The notes below the pieces were generated by a model. That model worked only from the letters and a program-made list of their open reading frames with translations. It was not told the origin of the DNA and ran no database searches. This document shows, piece after piece, positions 8,558 to 16,654 of a stretch of 64,000 nt of DNA (the first letter of the stretch is position 1; the number at the start of each line of letters is the position of its first letter). This stretch comes from Streptomyces zingiberis. Its GTDB lineage: Bacteria > Actinomycetota > Actinomycetes > Streptomycetales > Streptomycetaceae. The DNA lies in contig NZ_JAATEN010000005.1 of assembly GCF_012034935.1 (NCBI RefSeq), positions 310,001 to 374,000 of the forward strand, written 5' to 3'. The position numbers and the translations under genes are program-made.

Positions 8558-8573
8558 TGACACCCCAGTGTCA
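8558..8573. promoter_or_regulatory. Predicted TetR operator
   Basis: The 16-bp site TGACACCCCAGTGTCA has perfect 6-bp arms around four bases. It lies in the 59-bp gap between the divergent SDR and TetR genes and overlaps a TTGACA box (8557-8562). Position and symmetry fit an autoregulatory TetR site that also controls the SDR gene. Confidence 0.6.
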
Positions 8574-8594
8574 TCTTTGGCCTCAAGGTAGCAT

Positions 8595-9191
8595 GTGGTG
8601 GTGAGCGAGCAGGCTGAGCTGAATCTGCGGGAGCGGACCCGGCGCGCCGTGCGGTCGGAGATCGTCAGCGCGGCGATGGACGTCTTCTGCCGTCAGGGTT
8701 TCGAGAACACGACCGTGGAGGAGATCGCGAGAGCCGCGGGGATCTCCCGGCGCAGCTACTTCCGCTACTTCCCCAGCAAGGACGCCGCCCTCGCCGAAGG
8801 GCTGGCCGTGATCGGCGCCACCGTCGTCGAGTCGCTGGCCCGGCGCCCGGGGAGCGAGGCGCCCTGGGACGCGCTCAGGCGGGCGTTCGACCCACTTCTC
8901 GAACACGCCGAGAACGAACCGGGCGCCAGAGCCCTCGGCAGCCTCATGCTCGAAAGGCCGGCCCTCCGGCACGACAAGGACACCGCCTGGCACGGAGCGA
9001 TCGCGGGCGCCCTGGAAGCCCGCATGCCGGACCACGACGGTGACGTTCGCTTCCAGGCCGAAGTCCTCGCGTCAGCGGCCCTGGCCTGCCTCCACACCGC
9101 GCAGGCGCGCTGGCTCAGCACGGACGGCACCCGCCTCGCGGACCTGCTCGACACCGCCATGGGCACGGTCCGGGACCTGCCCACCCGCTGA
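8595..9191 (+). CDS. TetR/AcrR family transcriptional regulator
   Basis: 198 residues. The N-terminal helix-turn-helix is clear: RSEIVSAAMDVFCRQGF, then TTVEEIARAAGISRRSYFRYF, followed by SKDAALAEGL. The C-terminal ligand-binding half is variable and resembles mycofactocin-type or general TetR members only loosely. Three consecutive GTG codons (8595, 8598, 8601) could start it; AAGGTAG lies five bases before the first. It probably represses the divergent SDR gene and itself through the palindrome at 8558-8573. The inducer is unknown. Confidence 0.9.
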   Translation: MVVSEQAELNLRERTRRAVRSEIVSAAMDVFCRQGFENTTVEEIARAAGISRRSYFRYFPSKDAALAEGLAVIGATVVESLARRPGSEAPWDALRRAFDPLLEHAENEPGARALGSLMLERPALRHDKDTAWHGAIAGALEARMPDHDGDVRFQAEVLASAALACLHTAQARWLSTDGTRLADLLDTAMGTVRDLPTR

Positions 9192-9350
9192 CCCGGCCGC
9201 TGCCCCGTTCGCGGTGACCGGCTCGCGGCGGAGAGAGCGCCCGCGCGTCACCGTCCTCCGCGCCGGAACGCCCACGCGTGCGCGCCGTCGCTGTCCGTCG
9301 CCGTCCGTCGCCGGACGCATGCGCGGGAACGGCCCGGGGCGGCAGGGAGG

Positions 9351-10220
9351 TCAGGGCCGCGGGCCGGTGACCTCCTGGGCGCCGATGACCGTGAGCAGGT
9401 CGAGTTTGCCGGCGCTGTCGGTGCCGACGGCGGGGGTGAACCACAGCAGGCGCTGGAGGCCGTCCTCGCTGAACAGGTTGAGGCAGTTGACCTCGATCAG
9501 GCCGAGTTCGGGGTGGTCGAGGCGCTTGCGGTCGTCCCGCCGGAACGCCACGTCGTGCTCGGCCCACAGGGCGGCGAACTCGGCGGAGGCGCCGAGCAGT
9601 GCGCGGATCATCGAGGTGGCCTCCGTGTCCTTCGCCCGCCGCCGCGCGGCGGCGGCCCGCAGGTCCGCGACGAAGGCCCGGGACTGGGTGGCGTGATCGG
9701 CCTCCGGGTACAGCCGCCGGGCGCCGGGCTCGGTGAACCACCGGTGGACGAAGCTGGCCCGCGCCCCGCGGAAACCGGACTGGTCCCCGAGCAGCGCCAC
9801 CGCGAGCCGGTTCTGGACCAGCGTGACGTGGAGATCGGTGATGACCTGCGCGGGTGTCGACGTCAGACGGTCCAGCAGGTCGAGCATGCCGGGGTGCACA
9901 TGCGAGGCCGGACCGCCCGGTACGGGCACCGGGCGGTCCGCCAGGTGGTACAGGTAGTCGCGCTCGTCCGCGGTCAGCCGCAGGGCCCGGGCCAGCGCGG
10001 CGATCATCTGCGCGGACGGCTGGGACCCGGCGCCGCGCTCCAGTTCGGTGTAGTAGTCCACCGAGGCCCCGGCGAGCTGGGCGACCTCGTCGCGGCGCAG
10101 CCCGGGGACCCGGCGCCGGGGCCCGGCGGGGAGCCCGACGTCGGCCGGGCGGACGCGTTCCCGCCGCGACCGCAGGAACGCCCCCAGTTCGGCGTATCTG
10201 GCAGAACTCATGTTCCCCAT
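9351..10220 (-). CDS. XRE-type regulator with MmyB-like ligand domain
   Basis: 289 residues. The N-terminal helix-turn-helix spans LGAFLRSRRERV to GLRRDEVAQLAGASVDYYTELERG. The C-terminal ~170 residues match the MmyB-like ligand-binding domain (LADRPVP, ITDLHVTLVQNRLAVALLGD, HPELGLIEVNCLNLF). MmyB-type proteins are regulators that bind small hydrophobic ligands. It is divergent from an SDR gene, a very common Streptomyces arrangement in which the regulator controls the enzyme. The start is ATG 10220 or ATG 10211. The 21-bp palindrome at 10245-10265 is the likely binding site. Confidence 0.9.
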   Translation of the reverse strand: MGNMSSARYAELGAFLRSRRERVRPADVGLPAGPRRRVPGLRRDEVAQLAGASVDYYTELERGAGSQPSAQMIAALARALRLTADERDYLYHLADRPVPVPGGPASHVHPGMLDLLDRLTSTPAQVITDLHVTLVQNRLAVALLGDQSGFRGARASFVHRWFTEPGARRLYPEADHATQSRAFVADLRAAAARRRAKDTEATSMIRALLGASAEFAALWAEHDVAFRRDDRKRLDHPELGLIEVNCLNLFSEDGLQRLLWFTPAVGTDSAGKLDLLTVIGAQEVTGPRP

Positions 10221-10244
10221 TGTGGGCCCGGGCGGGGCGCCGAC

Positions 10245-10265
10245 CCAGGGGATGACATCCCCTGG
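10245..10265. promoter_or_regulatory. 21-bp perfect palindrome, predicted operator
   Basis: Arms CCAGGGGAT and ATCCCCTGG surround a GAC centre, in the 77-bp gap between the MmyB-like regulator and the divergent SDR. Such exact symmetry in the shared control region suggests the operator of the regulator. Promoter elements around it are not clear. Confidence 0.6.
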
Positions 10266-10297
10266 CCGCGGTGGCCGGAGTTGCGCAAGGTGGAGGC

Positions 10298-11065
10298 ATG
10301 ACCACCAACCGGCAAGCTGAAGCCCAGGAACCCGCGGCCCCCCGGACCGCCGTCGTCACCGGAGGATCACGCGGCATCGGCCGGGCCGTCTCCGAGAGGC
10401 TCGCCCGGGACGGCATGGCCGTCGTCGTGAACTACGCGAGCGACGCGACCGCCGCCGGCGAGACGGTCGCGGCGATCACGGCCGCCGGCGGACGGGCGAT
10501 CGGCGTGCGGGCGGACGTGGCGGACGAGCACGCGATCGCCGCCCTCTTCGACCGGGCGGAACAGGAGTTCGGCGGCGTGGACGTCGTCGTGAACTCCGCC
10601 GGCCGGCTCGCCCTGTCTCCCGTCGCCGAACTCGACCTCGGCGTGCTCGACGCCCTGCACCGCACCAACATCCGCGGCACGTTCGTCGTCGCCCGGGAGG
10701 CCGCCCGGCGGCTGCGGGCGGGGGGCTCCTTCGTGGGGTTCTCGACCTCCGTGATCGGCACCCGGCTCCCCGGCTACGGCGCCTACACGGCGAGCAAGGG
10801 CGCCGTCGAGGCGCTCACGATGATCCTCGCCCGCGAGCTGCGCGGCCGGGACATCACCGTCAACGCCGTCGCCCCCGGGCCCACGGCCACGGACCTGTTC
10901 CTCGACGGCAAGACGCCCGAGCAGATCGACCAGCTCGCGAAGACGCCGCCGCTGGAACGGCTGGGCACCCCGGAGGACATCGCCGGCGTGATCGCCTTCC
11001 TCACCGGTCCCGACGGACGCTGGGTCAACGGCCAGATCCTGCGGGCCAACGGAGGGCTGGTGTGA
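10298..11065 (+). CDS. Short-chain dehydrogenase/reductase, FabG-like
   Basis: 255 residues, the usual length for a classical SDR. Motifs: TGGSRGIG cofactor loop near the N-terminus, NSAGR for NNAG, catalytic Ser in FSTSVIGT, YTASKGA (YxxxK), then VNAVAPGPTATDL. It should be an NADP(H)-dependent 3-oxoacyl or xenobiotic carbonyl reductase; the substrate is unknown. The start is ATG 10298 with AAGGTGGAGG just upstream. The gene is divergent from the MmyB-like regulator and is probably its main target. Confidence 0.9.
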   Translation: MTTNRQAEAQEPAAPRTAVVTGGSRGIGRAVSERLARDGMAVVVNYASDATAAGETVAAITAAGGRAIGVRADVADEHAIAALFDRAEQEFGGVDVVVNSAGRLALSPVAELDLGVLDALHRTNIRGTFVVAREAARRLRAGGSFVGFSTSVIGTRLPGYGAYTASKGAVEALTMILARELRGRDITVNAVAPGPTATDLFLDGKTPEQIDQLAKTPPLERLGTPEDIAGVIAFLTGPDGRWVNGQILRANGGLV

Positions 11066-11153
11066 GGTCGCCGTGAGCCGGGATGGCATCGCGCGGCGGT
11101 GGGTCCCCACAGCAGCGGTGCCCAGCCGGGCCGGGGCAACCGCTTCCCGCCCT

Positions 11154-12047
11154 TCACCGGCCGTTGGCCCGGAGCGTCGCCACGGCGGAGACGGTGACGC
11201 AGCCGCGCCATTCGAGCCTCGCGGCTTCGGAGTAGCTGGTGAAGTCCACGGCCCATCCGCCGTCGGCCTGCTGCCCGGCCTCCAGGCGATCCAGGTCGCG
11301 GGCGACGGCGTCGTCGCCCACCAGGGCACGGACCGGGCGGCCGGGTTCCGGGGCGAAGTCGAGGAGATGCAGGGTCTCGCCCGCGGCGCCTCCCACGACG
11401 GGAACGGCGCCGTCGGCGGGCACGTACCGGCGGAGGTCCCGCAGGAGTTCGCGGGCCTCGGGGTGGGTGTCAGCGGTCGCGTCGAGGAACCGGAGAGCGA
11501 ACGACAGGACGTAGGCGAACGGAGCCTCGTCCATCGCGCCGATCGCGTCGAAGCAGTACCGGGTCACCCGCGCCAGCCAGGGGTGCTCCCTCGCCCGGTC
11601 ATCGGACCGGGCGACGCGATGAGCCTGAGCGGCCACCCCGGCGGTGATCTGCAACGACGACGCCTCGGGATCGGCCTCGGCCCAGAACGGCGCGCAGGCC
11701 ACCGGGTTGGCGACCGGCAGCGCGAAGGGCAGGCCGCCGTCGGGCAGGGTCACCGCGTCGAGCCAGTCGAAGAGCCTGGCCGTCGCGGGGGCCGCCCCGG
11801 GGCCGGCGTCACCGATCGCCTCCAGCGCGTGCAGGGCCCCGGCCGGCTGACTCCCGGGCGCGCGCAGGTCGGGTTCGATGCCCCACCCGTACCCGCCGTC
11901 ACGGTTGCGGTAGCCCTCCACCGCGGCGAGCACCGCCTCCCGGTGCCCGGGATCCGCCTCTCCGGTGAGCAGTGCGAAGCGACGTCGGTCCAGGACACGT
12001 CCGTGAGCTGCCAGGAACGAGGCCGCCCGGCCGGTATCGATACTCAT
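11154..12047 (-). CDS. Terpene-cyclase/prenyltransferase-like alpha-toroid protein, function unknown
   Basis: 297 residues with repeated helical QW-like motifs, including YRNRDGGYGWGIEPD near residue 50 and QQADGGWAVDF near the C-terminus. These resemble the alpha/alpha-toroid of squalene-hopene cyclase and prenyltransferase beta subunits. I see neither the DXDD acid motif of a cyclase nor a full zinc site, so catalysis is doubtful. Proteins of this kind occur in Streptomyces as stand-alone hypotheticals. The start is ATG 12047; GTG 12056 is an alternative. It is convergent with the SDR at 10298. Confidence 0.7.
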   Translation of the reverse strand: MSIDTGRAASFLAAHGRVLDRRRFALLTGEADPGHREAVLAAVEGYRNRDGGYGWGIEPDLRAPGSQPAGALHALEAIGDAGPGAAPATARLFDWLDAVTLPDGGLPFALPVANPVACAPFWAEADPEASSLQITAGVAAQAHRVARSDDRAREHPWLARVTRYCFDAIGAMDEAPFAYVLSFALRFLDATADTHPEARELLRDLRRYVPADGAVPVVGGAAGETLHLLDFAPEPGRPVRALVGDDAVARDLDRLEAGQQADGGWAVDFTSYSEAARLEWRGCVTVSAVATLRANGR

Positions 12048-12114
12048 GCGGCCCACGCTGTCACGCGCACGGCGTGACGGTCTGGGAATCGGCCGGCCGG
12101 ACCACCCCGTGAGG

Positions 12115-12468
12115 TCAGGTCCAGAGCACCGCGATGAAGATGTTGAGGACGGTCAGCAGCCCGACGGCGGCGAACGCACCCTTGGCCACCCGCTCCTCGT
12201 CCCGCTTGACGTAGACCAGCCCCAGGATGGCGACCAGCACCACCAGCTTCACGCCGATCTTGACGTGGTTCAGCGCCCCGTCGTTCATCTCGTTGAAGCC
12301 GACCAGCAGCACACCGGTGACGAGCATGGTCAGCGCGCCGTGCAGCATCGCGGGCGTGAAGCGGGCGGTCCCGGCGCCCATCGCCTTCATCTGGGTGAGG
12401 AACCCGCCCAGCAGCGAGGCGATACCGATGATGTGCAGACCGACGAAGACATTGATGAGTACGTCCAT
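12115..12468 (-). CDS. Small integral membrane protein
   Basis: 117 residues with four predicted membrane helices, the first starting at the N-terminus (VLINVFVGLHIIGIASLLGG) and the last ending near the C-terminus (VGLLTVLNIFIAVLW). A charged loop, VKRDEERVAK, separates helices three and four. No catalytic motif is seen. Similar small proteins of unknown role are common in actinomycetes. The start ATG 12468 is chosen because the first helix begins there; upstream in-frame residues are basic and Gly-rich. Confidence 0.75.
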   Translation of the reverse strand: MDVLINVFVGLHIIGIASLLGGFLTQMKAMGAGTARFTPAMLHGALTMLVTGVLLVGFNEMNDGALNHVKIGVKLVVLVAILGLVYVKRDEERVAKGAFAAVGLLTVLNIFIAVLWT

Positions 12469-12478
12469 ACGGGCGAGC

Positions 12479-12958
12479 CTATGCGGGCCCTTCACCCGGC
12501 CTCCACGCAGGCTCCCGCTCCCCGGCACCCCGGTGCGTGGCCTTCCCGTGCGTGGCCTCCCGGAGGGCCAGGCGCACCCAGACGATCTTGCCGGCGTCCC
12601 GTGGCCGCACCCCCCACGCTTCGGCCAGCGCGTCGACGATCAGCAGACCGCGCCCGGAGGTGTCGTCCGCCTCCGGCTTGCGGAGTTCCGGCATCTTCCA
12701 CCGGTAGGAGTCGGCCACCTCCAGCACCAGCACGGCGGGCTCGCGCCGCAGCGACAGGTCGAAGAACTCCCCCGTGCCCTTGGCGTGGTTGACCACGTTC
12801 GTCGCCAACTCACTGGCGACCAGTGAGGCGACCTCGACCACGGGCCCGAGCCGCCACCCGGTCAGCACCGTCTCCACATGCCTCCGCGCTTCCCCGACCG
12901 AACTCCGCCGGATACGGAACCTCTTGCTGTGCGTGCTGCTGTGCGTGCGCCCGGACAT
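12479..12958 (-). CDS. RsbW-like ATP-binding regulatory protein
   Basis: 159 residues of the GHKL ATPase fold used by anti-sigma factors. The N box is VASLVASELATNVVNHAKG, the G1 box is VLEVADSY and the G2 region is SGRGLLIVDALAEAWG. Streptomyces has many such small ATPases, often beside XRE-DUF397 pairs, and they probably act by protein-protein contact on sigma factors or partner regulators. ATG 12958 has GGGAG six bases upstream. It is divergent from the XRE gene at 13161 with a 200-bp AT-rich gap between them. The C-terminal ~25 residues are disordered. Confidence 0.85.
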   Translation of the reverse strand: MSGRTHSSTHSKRFRIRRSSVGEARRHVETVLTGWRLGPVVEVASLVASELATNVVNHAKGTGEFFDLSLRREPAVLVLEVADSYRWKMPELRKPEADDTSGRGLLIVDALAEAWGVRPRDAGKIVWVRLALREATHGKATHRGAGEREPAWRPGEGPA

Positions 12959-13160
12959 GCGACTCCCAAGACCGTGGAGGACGAGAAGACCACTCAATGC
13001 ACCCGGCTGGACACTTTGAGCAACCGCCCTCAAGGTAGAGCGGCATCCAGAGCGGACGCAAGTGAAGTTATTTCGCAAATTCGCTCCATGCCCCCCGCCG
13101 CGCCCACGAGCATGTAGGTTCGTCCTCGCGATCGATCAATCACGGAGCGTGGAGGGGAAC

Positions 13161-14033
13161 ATGCCCGTAGGTGGACGTCCGACGGTGCGCAGCCGACGCC
13201 TCGGGGCAGCTCTGCGGAGGTACCGGGAAGCAGCCGGGCTCGACCAGCAGCACGCCGCGGACTGCATCGCGGGCTCCGTCACCAAGATCAGCCGTGTGGA
13301 GAGCGGCCAGGTTTCCGCCCGCCCTGGAGATGTACGTCTCTTGCTCGAGCTCTACGGGGTCGAAGACCGCGAGACCTGCCGGCGGCTGGAGCAACTGGCG
13401 CGCGATTCCAACAAACGGGGCTGGTGGCTCGACTATCCCGGCGCCACGAAACCCGAGTACGCGGATGTCATCACCCTGGAGAACGACGCAACGTACATCC
13501 GCACCTGGCAGCCCCTCTTCATCCCGGGACTTCTCCAGACACCCGCCTACCTACGCGCCCTTCTGGAGGCGAGCCTGACGGTGCATCCGCCGGAAGCGGT
13601 CGAGGATCTGGTGGCCATCCGCGAGGTCCGCAAACGGGCCATCGAGGAGGACGGAGCCAGGTTCGCGGCGGTCATCTACGAATCGGCCCTGACAGCCCCC
13701 ATGCCGTCAGCCGAGCAGCACCGCGAACAGTTGTCACATCTCTTGGCCGTCGCGCAGCGGCAGAACGTGAGCCTCCAGGTACTGTCGTTGGCCGAGTGGC
13801 GCGCCGCCCACATGACATCCCACTTCGTCATGTACAGCTTCGGACCGGCCCCTGCACCGGAGGCGGTCGCCTTCGACAGCACCACGAGTACCGTCATCCT
13901 CGAGGACGCCGGGGAGATGGCTCAACACGCCCAGATCTTCGAAGTACTGAGGTCCGCCGCTCTCACCCCCGGGGAGAGCGCCTCTTTCATCCGGCGCCTC
14001 CGGGAAGACATCGCAGCAGCCGAGGAGGACTGA
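13161..14033 (+). CDS. XRE helix-turn-helix regulator with DUF5753 (Scr1-like)
   Basis: 290 residues. The N-terminal XRE domain covers residues ~8-65 (LGAALRRYREAAGLDQQHAA, then VTKISRVESGQVSARPGDV). The rest is DUF5753, recognised from LDYPGATKPEYADVITLEN, FIPGLLQTPAYLRALL, LQVLSLAEWRAAHMTSHFVMY and VILEDAGEMAQHAQIFEVLR. Such proteins, paired with a following DUF397 protein, are the Scr1/Scr2-like antitoxin-toxin-like regulators of streptomycetes; several affect antibiotic production or development. ATG 13161 has GTGGAGGGG upstream. The next gene starts one base after its stop. Confidence 0.92.
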   Translation: MPVGGRPTVRSRRLGAALRRYREAAGLDQQHAADCIAGSVTKISRVESGQVSARPGDVRLLLELYGVEDRETCRRLEQLARDSNKRGWWLDYPGATKPEYADVITLENDATYIRTWQPLFIPGLLQTPAYLRALLEASLTVHPPEAVEDLVAIREVRKRAIEEDGARFAAVIYESALTAPMPSAEQHREQLSHLLAVAQRQNVSLQVLSLAEWRAAHMTSHFVMYSFGPAPAPEAVAFDSTTSTVILEDAGEMAQHAQIFEVLRSAALTPGESASFIRRLREDIAAAEED

Positions 14034-14034
14034 G

Positions 14035-14241
14035 ATGAGCCGACGGGACATCGTGACGGAGTTCAGGAAGTCCACCGCCTCGCAGGGCGGGCAACAAGAG
14101 TGCGTCGAGGTCGCGTGCACCCGGGACGGGGGCCGGGCCGTCCGGGACAGCAAGGTCCCCCGCCGAGGCGCGCAGTACCACTCGGCCGAACAGTGGGCGG
14201 TCTTCATATCCGCGCTGAAGAACGACACCTTCAACCACTGA
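14035..14241 (+). CDS. DUF397 protein (Scr2-like partner), copy 1
   Basis: 68 residues with the family signature: [20 protein letters not shown], then VRDSK and a C-terminal [13 protein letters not shown]397 proteins are small partners of XRE-DUF5753 regulators, toxin-like in the Scr1/Scr2 pair. The ATG follows the XRE stop after a single base, so translation is coupled. The part from 14104 onward is nearly identical in DNA to the second DUF397 gene at 15711-15848, while the first 23 codons differ. Confidence 0.92.
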   Translation: MSRRDIVTEFRKSTASQGGQQECVEVACTRDGGRAVRDSKVPRRGAQYHSAEQWAVFISALKNDTFNH

Positions 14242-14270
14242 CCGGACCGCTCACCTCCCCGGTCTCCGCA
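14104..14270 (+). repeat. 167-bp direct repeat, copy A
   Basis: It matches 15711-15877 with three mismatches by eye (offset 1607). It covers the 3' two-thirds of the DUF397 gene and ~29 bases after its stop. Weaker similarity continues to about 14331, through the start of the next gene. Upstream of 14104 the two regions are only paralogous. Confidence 0.9.
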
Positions 14271-14308
14271 GGCGCTCACCGTCCAGCCCTGGCACCCGGG
14301 AGGGTGAC

Positions 14309-15346
14309 GTGAACCGTCGTAGCTTCCTGTCCGTCTCGGCCGGAGGCGCCCTGTCCTTCCTCGGCGTGCCGGACGCCGAGGCCGTCACCCGCCGCGTCCG
14401 CCGGGCCCCCGCGCACGCCGTACGGGTCGGCGTGGGAGAGATCGCGGCCATCAGGACCATGGTCAGGACGCTCGGGGACAGCGCGGCCGAGTACGGCGGT
14501 GGTCACATCAGACCGCTCGCCGTGCGCTATCTGACCGACAACGCGGGCCCCTGGCTGAACGGCCGTTACACCGAGGCCACCGGGCGGGCCCTGTACGCCG
14601 CCACCAGCGAACTCGTCCACCTCATCGGGTGGATGACCCAGGACGACGGTGACGACCCGCGGCACGGGGCCCTCGCCCGCCACTATTACGCACACGCCTG
14701 GCGCCTGGCCGACGAGGCGGGGGAACCGGAACTCGCCGCGACCGCCCTGCGCGGCCTCACCGTCCACGCCATCGGCCGGGGCCCCCGCCACCGAGCGGAA
14801 GCGGTGGCGCTCGCGGAGATGGCCATGAGCTACGCGGGCCGGCTGGCGGATCCGCGCGCGGTCGCCTACTACCAGGCGACGCTCGCCGACGCCACCGCGG
14901 CGGACGGCGACCACCGCACCGCCACCGGCGCCCTGTCCGCCTCACAGACTCACATCGAGCGCACCGCGAGCGCACCGCCCGGCGAGTCCTGGGCGTCCCA
15001 TTTCACCATCGGCCGATGGGCGTTCGCCTCCGGCATGACGCTGGCAAGGATGGGCGACCTGACGGCGGCCGGCGCCCATCTCTCCCAGGCCCTTGACCAG
15101 TACGGGCTCGACCGCAGGCGGACCCGGGCCGACGTCCTCGGGCACCTCGGCCGGATCCGGCTGCGGCAGGACGATCTGGACGGCGCGCTGAGCGCCTGGA
15201 CGGAGTTCGTGGACTCCGCGGAGGGGGTGAAGTCCCTGCGGGTCCGGGAAGCGGCCGAGGACCTGCGGGTGCGGCTCGCGCGGTATCCGAACGACACCAC
15301 GGCGCGCGAACTGTCCGAACGCGCCGGACGGTTGCTCGTGGTCTGA
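14309..15346 (+). CDS. TPR-like cytoplasmic protein, regulator-associated
   Basis: 345 residues, mostly helical repeats resembling tetratricopeptides ([66 protein letters not shown]). The N-terminus [19 protein letters not shown] looks like a Tat signal, but the same RRxFL segment occurs inside many Streptomyces XRE-TPR regulators just after the helix-turn-helix. This gene therefore looks like such a regulator without its DNA-binding domain. The GTG start at 14309 has GGGAGGGTGAC upstream. A short broken copy of its start lies at 15916. Function unknown. Confidence 0.75.
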   Translation: MNRRSFLSVSAGGALSFLGVPDAEAVTRRVRRAPAHAVRVGVGEIAAIRTMVRTLGDSAAEYGGGHIRPLAVRYLTDNAGPWLNGRYTEATGRALYAATSELVHLIGWMTQDDGDDPRHGALARHYYAHAWRLADEAGEPELAATALRGLTVHAIGRGPRHRAEAVALAEMAMSYAGRLADPRAVAYYQATLADATAADGDHRTATGALSASQTHIERTASAPPGESWASHFTIGRWAFASGMTLARMGDLTAAGAHLSQALDQYGLDRRRTRADVLGHLGRIRLRQDDLDGALSAWTEFVDSAEGVKSLRVREAAEDLRVRLARYPNDTTARELSERAGRLLVV

Positions 15347-15427
15347 CGCGCGCCGCGTTCCGGACGCCGCACCCCGGGGCGGCCGGTGCGCACCCTCGCC
15401 CTGGCCGGCGTCTCGCCGCCCCGATGA

Positions 15428-15645
15428 ACGTTCCACGTCGTCATGTACAGCTTCGGCCCTGCCCCGCACCAGAGGCGGTCGCCTTCGGGACCCTCTCGAA
15501 CAGGCTCCTGGAAGACTCCGAGGAACTGGTCAATTACGCGCACGCCTTCGACACACTGCGGTCGGCGGCCCTGACGCCGGACCGGAGCCGCGAGTTCATC
15601 CGGAAGGTCATCGACAGCATCCCGACAGAAGGACAGCAACCATGA
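15428..15645 (+). pseudogene. Decayed XRE-DUF5753 gene, 3' fragment with frameshift
   Basis: Only the last ~70 codons survive. Codons at 15428-15455 read TFHVVMYSFG, matching TSHFVMYSFG of the intact gene. Near 15460-15470 one base is missing relative to the intact copy (GCCCCGCACC against GCCCCTGCACC), so the match PEAVAF...LEDSEELVNYAHAFDTLRSAALTPD continues in another frame to the TGA at 15643-15645. There is no helix-turn-helix and no DUF5753 N-terminal part. The remains differ enough from the 13161 gene to be an older paralogue rather than a recent copy. Confidence 0.8.
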
Positions 15646-15848
15646 ATTCCTCGTACGTCACCGGCCCGTTCAGGAAGTCGTCGCACTCCGGAGGCGCCTC
15701 CAACGACTGTGTCGAGGTCGCGTGCACCCGGGAGGGGGGCCGGGCCGTCCGGGACAGCAAGGTCCCCCGCCGAGGCGCGCAGTACCACTCGGCCGAACAG
15801 TGGGCGGTCTTCATATCCGCGCTGAAGAACGACGCCTTCGACCACTGA
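15642..15848 (+). CDS. DUF397 protein, copy 2, without an intact XRE partner
   Basis: 68 residues. The first 23 differ from copy 1 (MNSSYVTGPFRKSSHSGG...), and the rest is identical except for three positions. Its ATG overlaps the TGA of the decayed XRE fragment (ATGA at 15642-15645), keeping the usual coupling although the partner can no longer bind DNA. The frame is intact, so it may still be made, perhaps to interact with the XRE protein encoded at 13161. Confidence 0.88.
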   Translation: MNSSYVTGPFRKSSHSGGASNDCVEVACTREGGRAVRDSKVPRRGAQYHSAEQWAVFISALKNDAFDH

Positions 15849-15877
15849 CCGGACCGCTCACCTCCCCGGTCTCCGCA
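15711..15877 (+). repeat. 167-bp direct repeat, copy B
   Basis: Partner of 14104-14270, with three mismatches. It points to gene conversion or recombination inside the DUF397 genes rather than duplication of the whole unit, because the upstream part of the gene is much more diverged. Confidence 0.9.
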
Positions 15878-15915
15878 CGTGCTCGCCGTCGGGCCCCGGG
15901 AAACGGGAGGGTGGC

Positions 15916-15954
15916 GTGGACCGTCGTGGCTTCCTGGACGGCGGCGAGCGGTGA
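15916..15954 (+). pseudogene. 12-codon remnant of the TPR gene start
   Basis: GTG GAC CGT CGT GGC TTC CTG mirrors the start of the 14309 gene (GTG AAC CGT CGT AGC TTC CTG), with the same GGGAGGGTG upstream. It runs into a TGA after 12 codons (MDRRGFLDGGER). The rest of the gene is absent, so the second cassette was truncated here. Confidence 0.7.
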
Positions 15955-16057
15955 GTCCTTTGTCAGCCCCGGCGCATAGCGTTACCGCCGAGATCACGCC
16001 TCCGGGCCGAACGACGGCCCGTTGCGTGCTGAACACGCTCACCGAGAGAGATATCCA

Positions 16058-16537
16058 TTGAAGAGCCTGCCGCAGATGGACGACACCCTGCTGATCCGCA
16101 CCGACTTCTCCGACCAGACGGCTTGGCAAGCCCTCCGCACGGCGATCAGCACGCCGAACGAGGACGACTTCCTTGCGTACGTTCACATAGTTGACGATCC
16201 CGCCTACGGCGAACTGACCCCCGAACAGCTCGTCTCGCTGGCCCCGGCCGAGAGCCTCTTGCTGATCGTGGCCGACAAGACCGCCCTCACCACGCCGGAG
16301 ATGCCGCTGCTCGCCGTCCTGCCTCATGACGAGGACGACGATGAGGATGACGATGAGGATGACGATGACGAAGAGCACGATGAGGATGACGACGAAGCGG
16401 GGCAGGGTCACAGCGAGCTGCGCGTCATAGCCGAGGAACTGTGGTCGATCGAGAGCAACATCTCCATCGGCAACATGGACTGGGAGGAGTTCGTCGACGC
16501 CGCGGATGACGACGGCGTCTTCCGCGGCTTCAACTGA
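16058..16537 (+). CDS. DUF6924 family protein with an acidic insert
   Basis: 159 residues. The family features are LLIRTDFSDQTAWQAL near the N-terminus, LLLIVADKTALT in the middle and IESNISIGNMDWEEFVDAADDDGVFRGF at the end. Residues ~90-118 are an acidic insert made almost only of Asp and Glu. The family is widespread in Streptomyces; its function is unknown. TTG 16058 is preferred because GAGAGAGA precedes it and MKSLPQMDDTLLIR fits the usual N-terminus; ATG 16076 is the alternative. Codon use is less GC-rich in the insert (many GAT/GAG). Confidence 0.75.
   Translation: MKSLPQMDDTLLIRTDFSDQTAWQALRTAISTPNEDDFLAYVHIVDDPAYGELTPEQLVSLAPAESLLLIVADKTALTTPEMPLLAVLPHDEDDDEDDDEDDDDEEHDEDDDEAGQGHSELRVIAEELWSIESNISIGNMDWEEFVDAADDDGVFRGFN
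16326..16397 (+). repeat. Asp/Glu codon expansion in the DUF6924 gene
   Basis: A tandem GAG-GAT-GAC-GAT type array encodes a run of ~25 acidic residues. The register and purine-rich strand suggest growth by slippage. Confidence 0.8.
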
Positions 16538-16624
16538 CCTGGGACGACAGGCGTCTGCGACGGATCCCGAACCCGGCGCGCACATCAGGGACATCCGTCA
16601 CACACCGGGGATCTCCACCCCGGG

Positions 16625-16654
16625 CCCGGCCTCGCCGAGGTGGGTGAGGCCGGG
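16625..16654 (+). terminator. Hairpin after the DUF6924 gene
   Basis: The 9-bp arms CCCGGCCTC and GAGGCCGGG enclose a 12-base loop, 88 bases past the stop. The following 240 bases to 16890 are very GC-rich and I see no gene or site in them. Confidence 0.5.

Noticed and set aside
11154..12047. Terpene cyclase
   Set aside because: QW-like toroid motifs are present, but I see no DXDD or DDXXD acid motif and the protein is about half the usual cyclase length.
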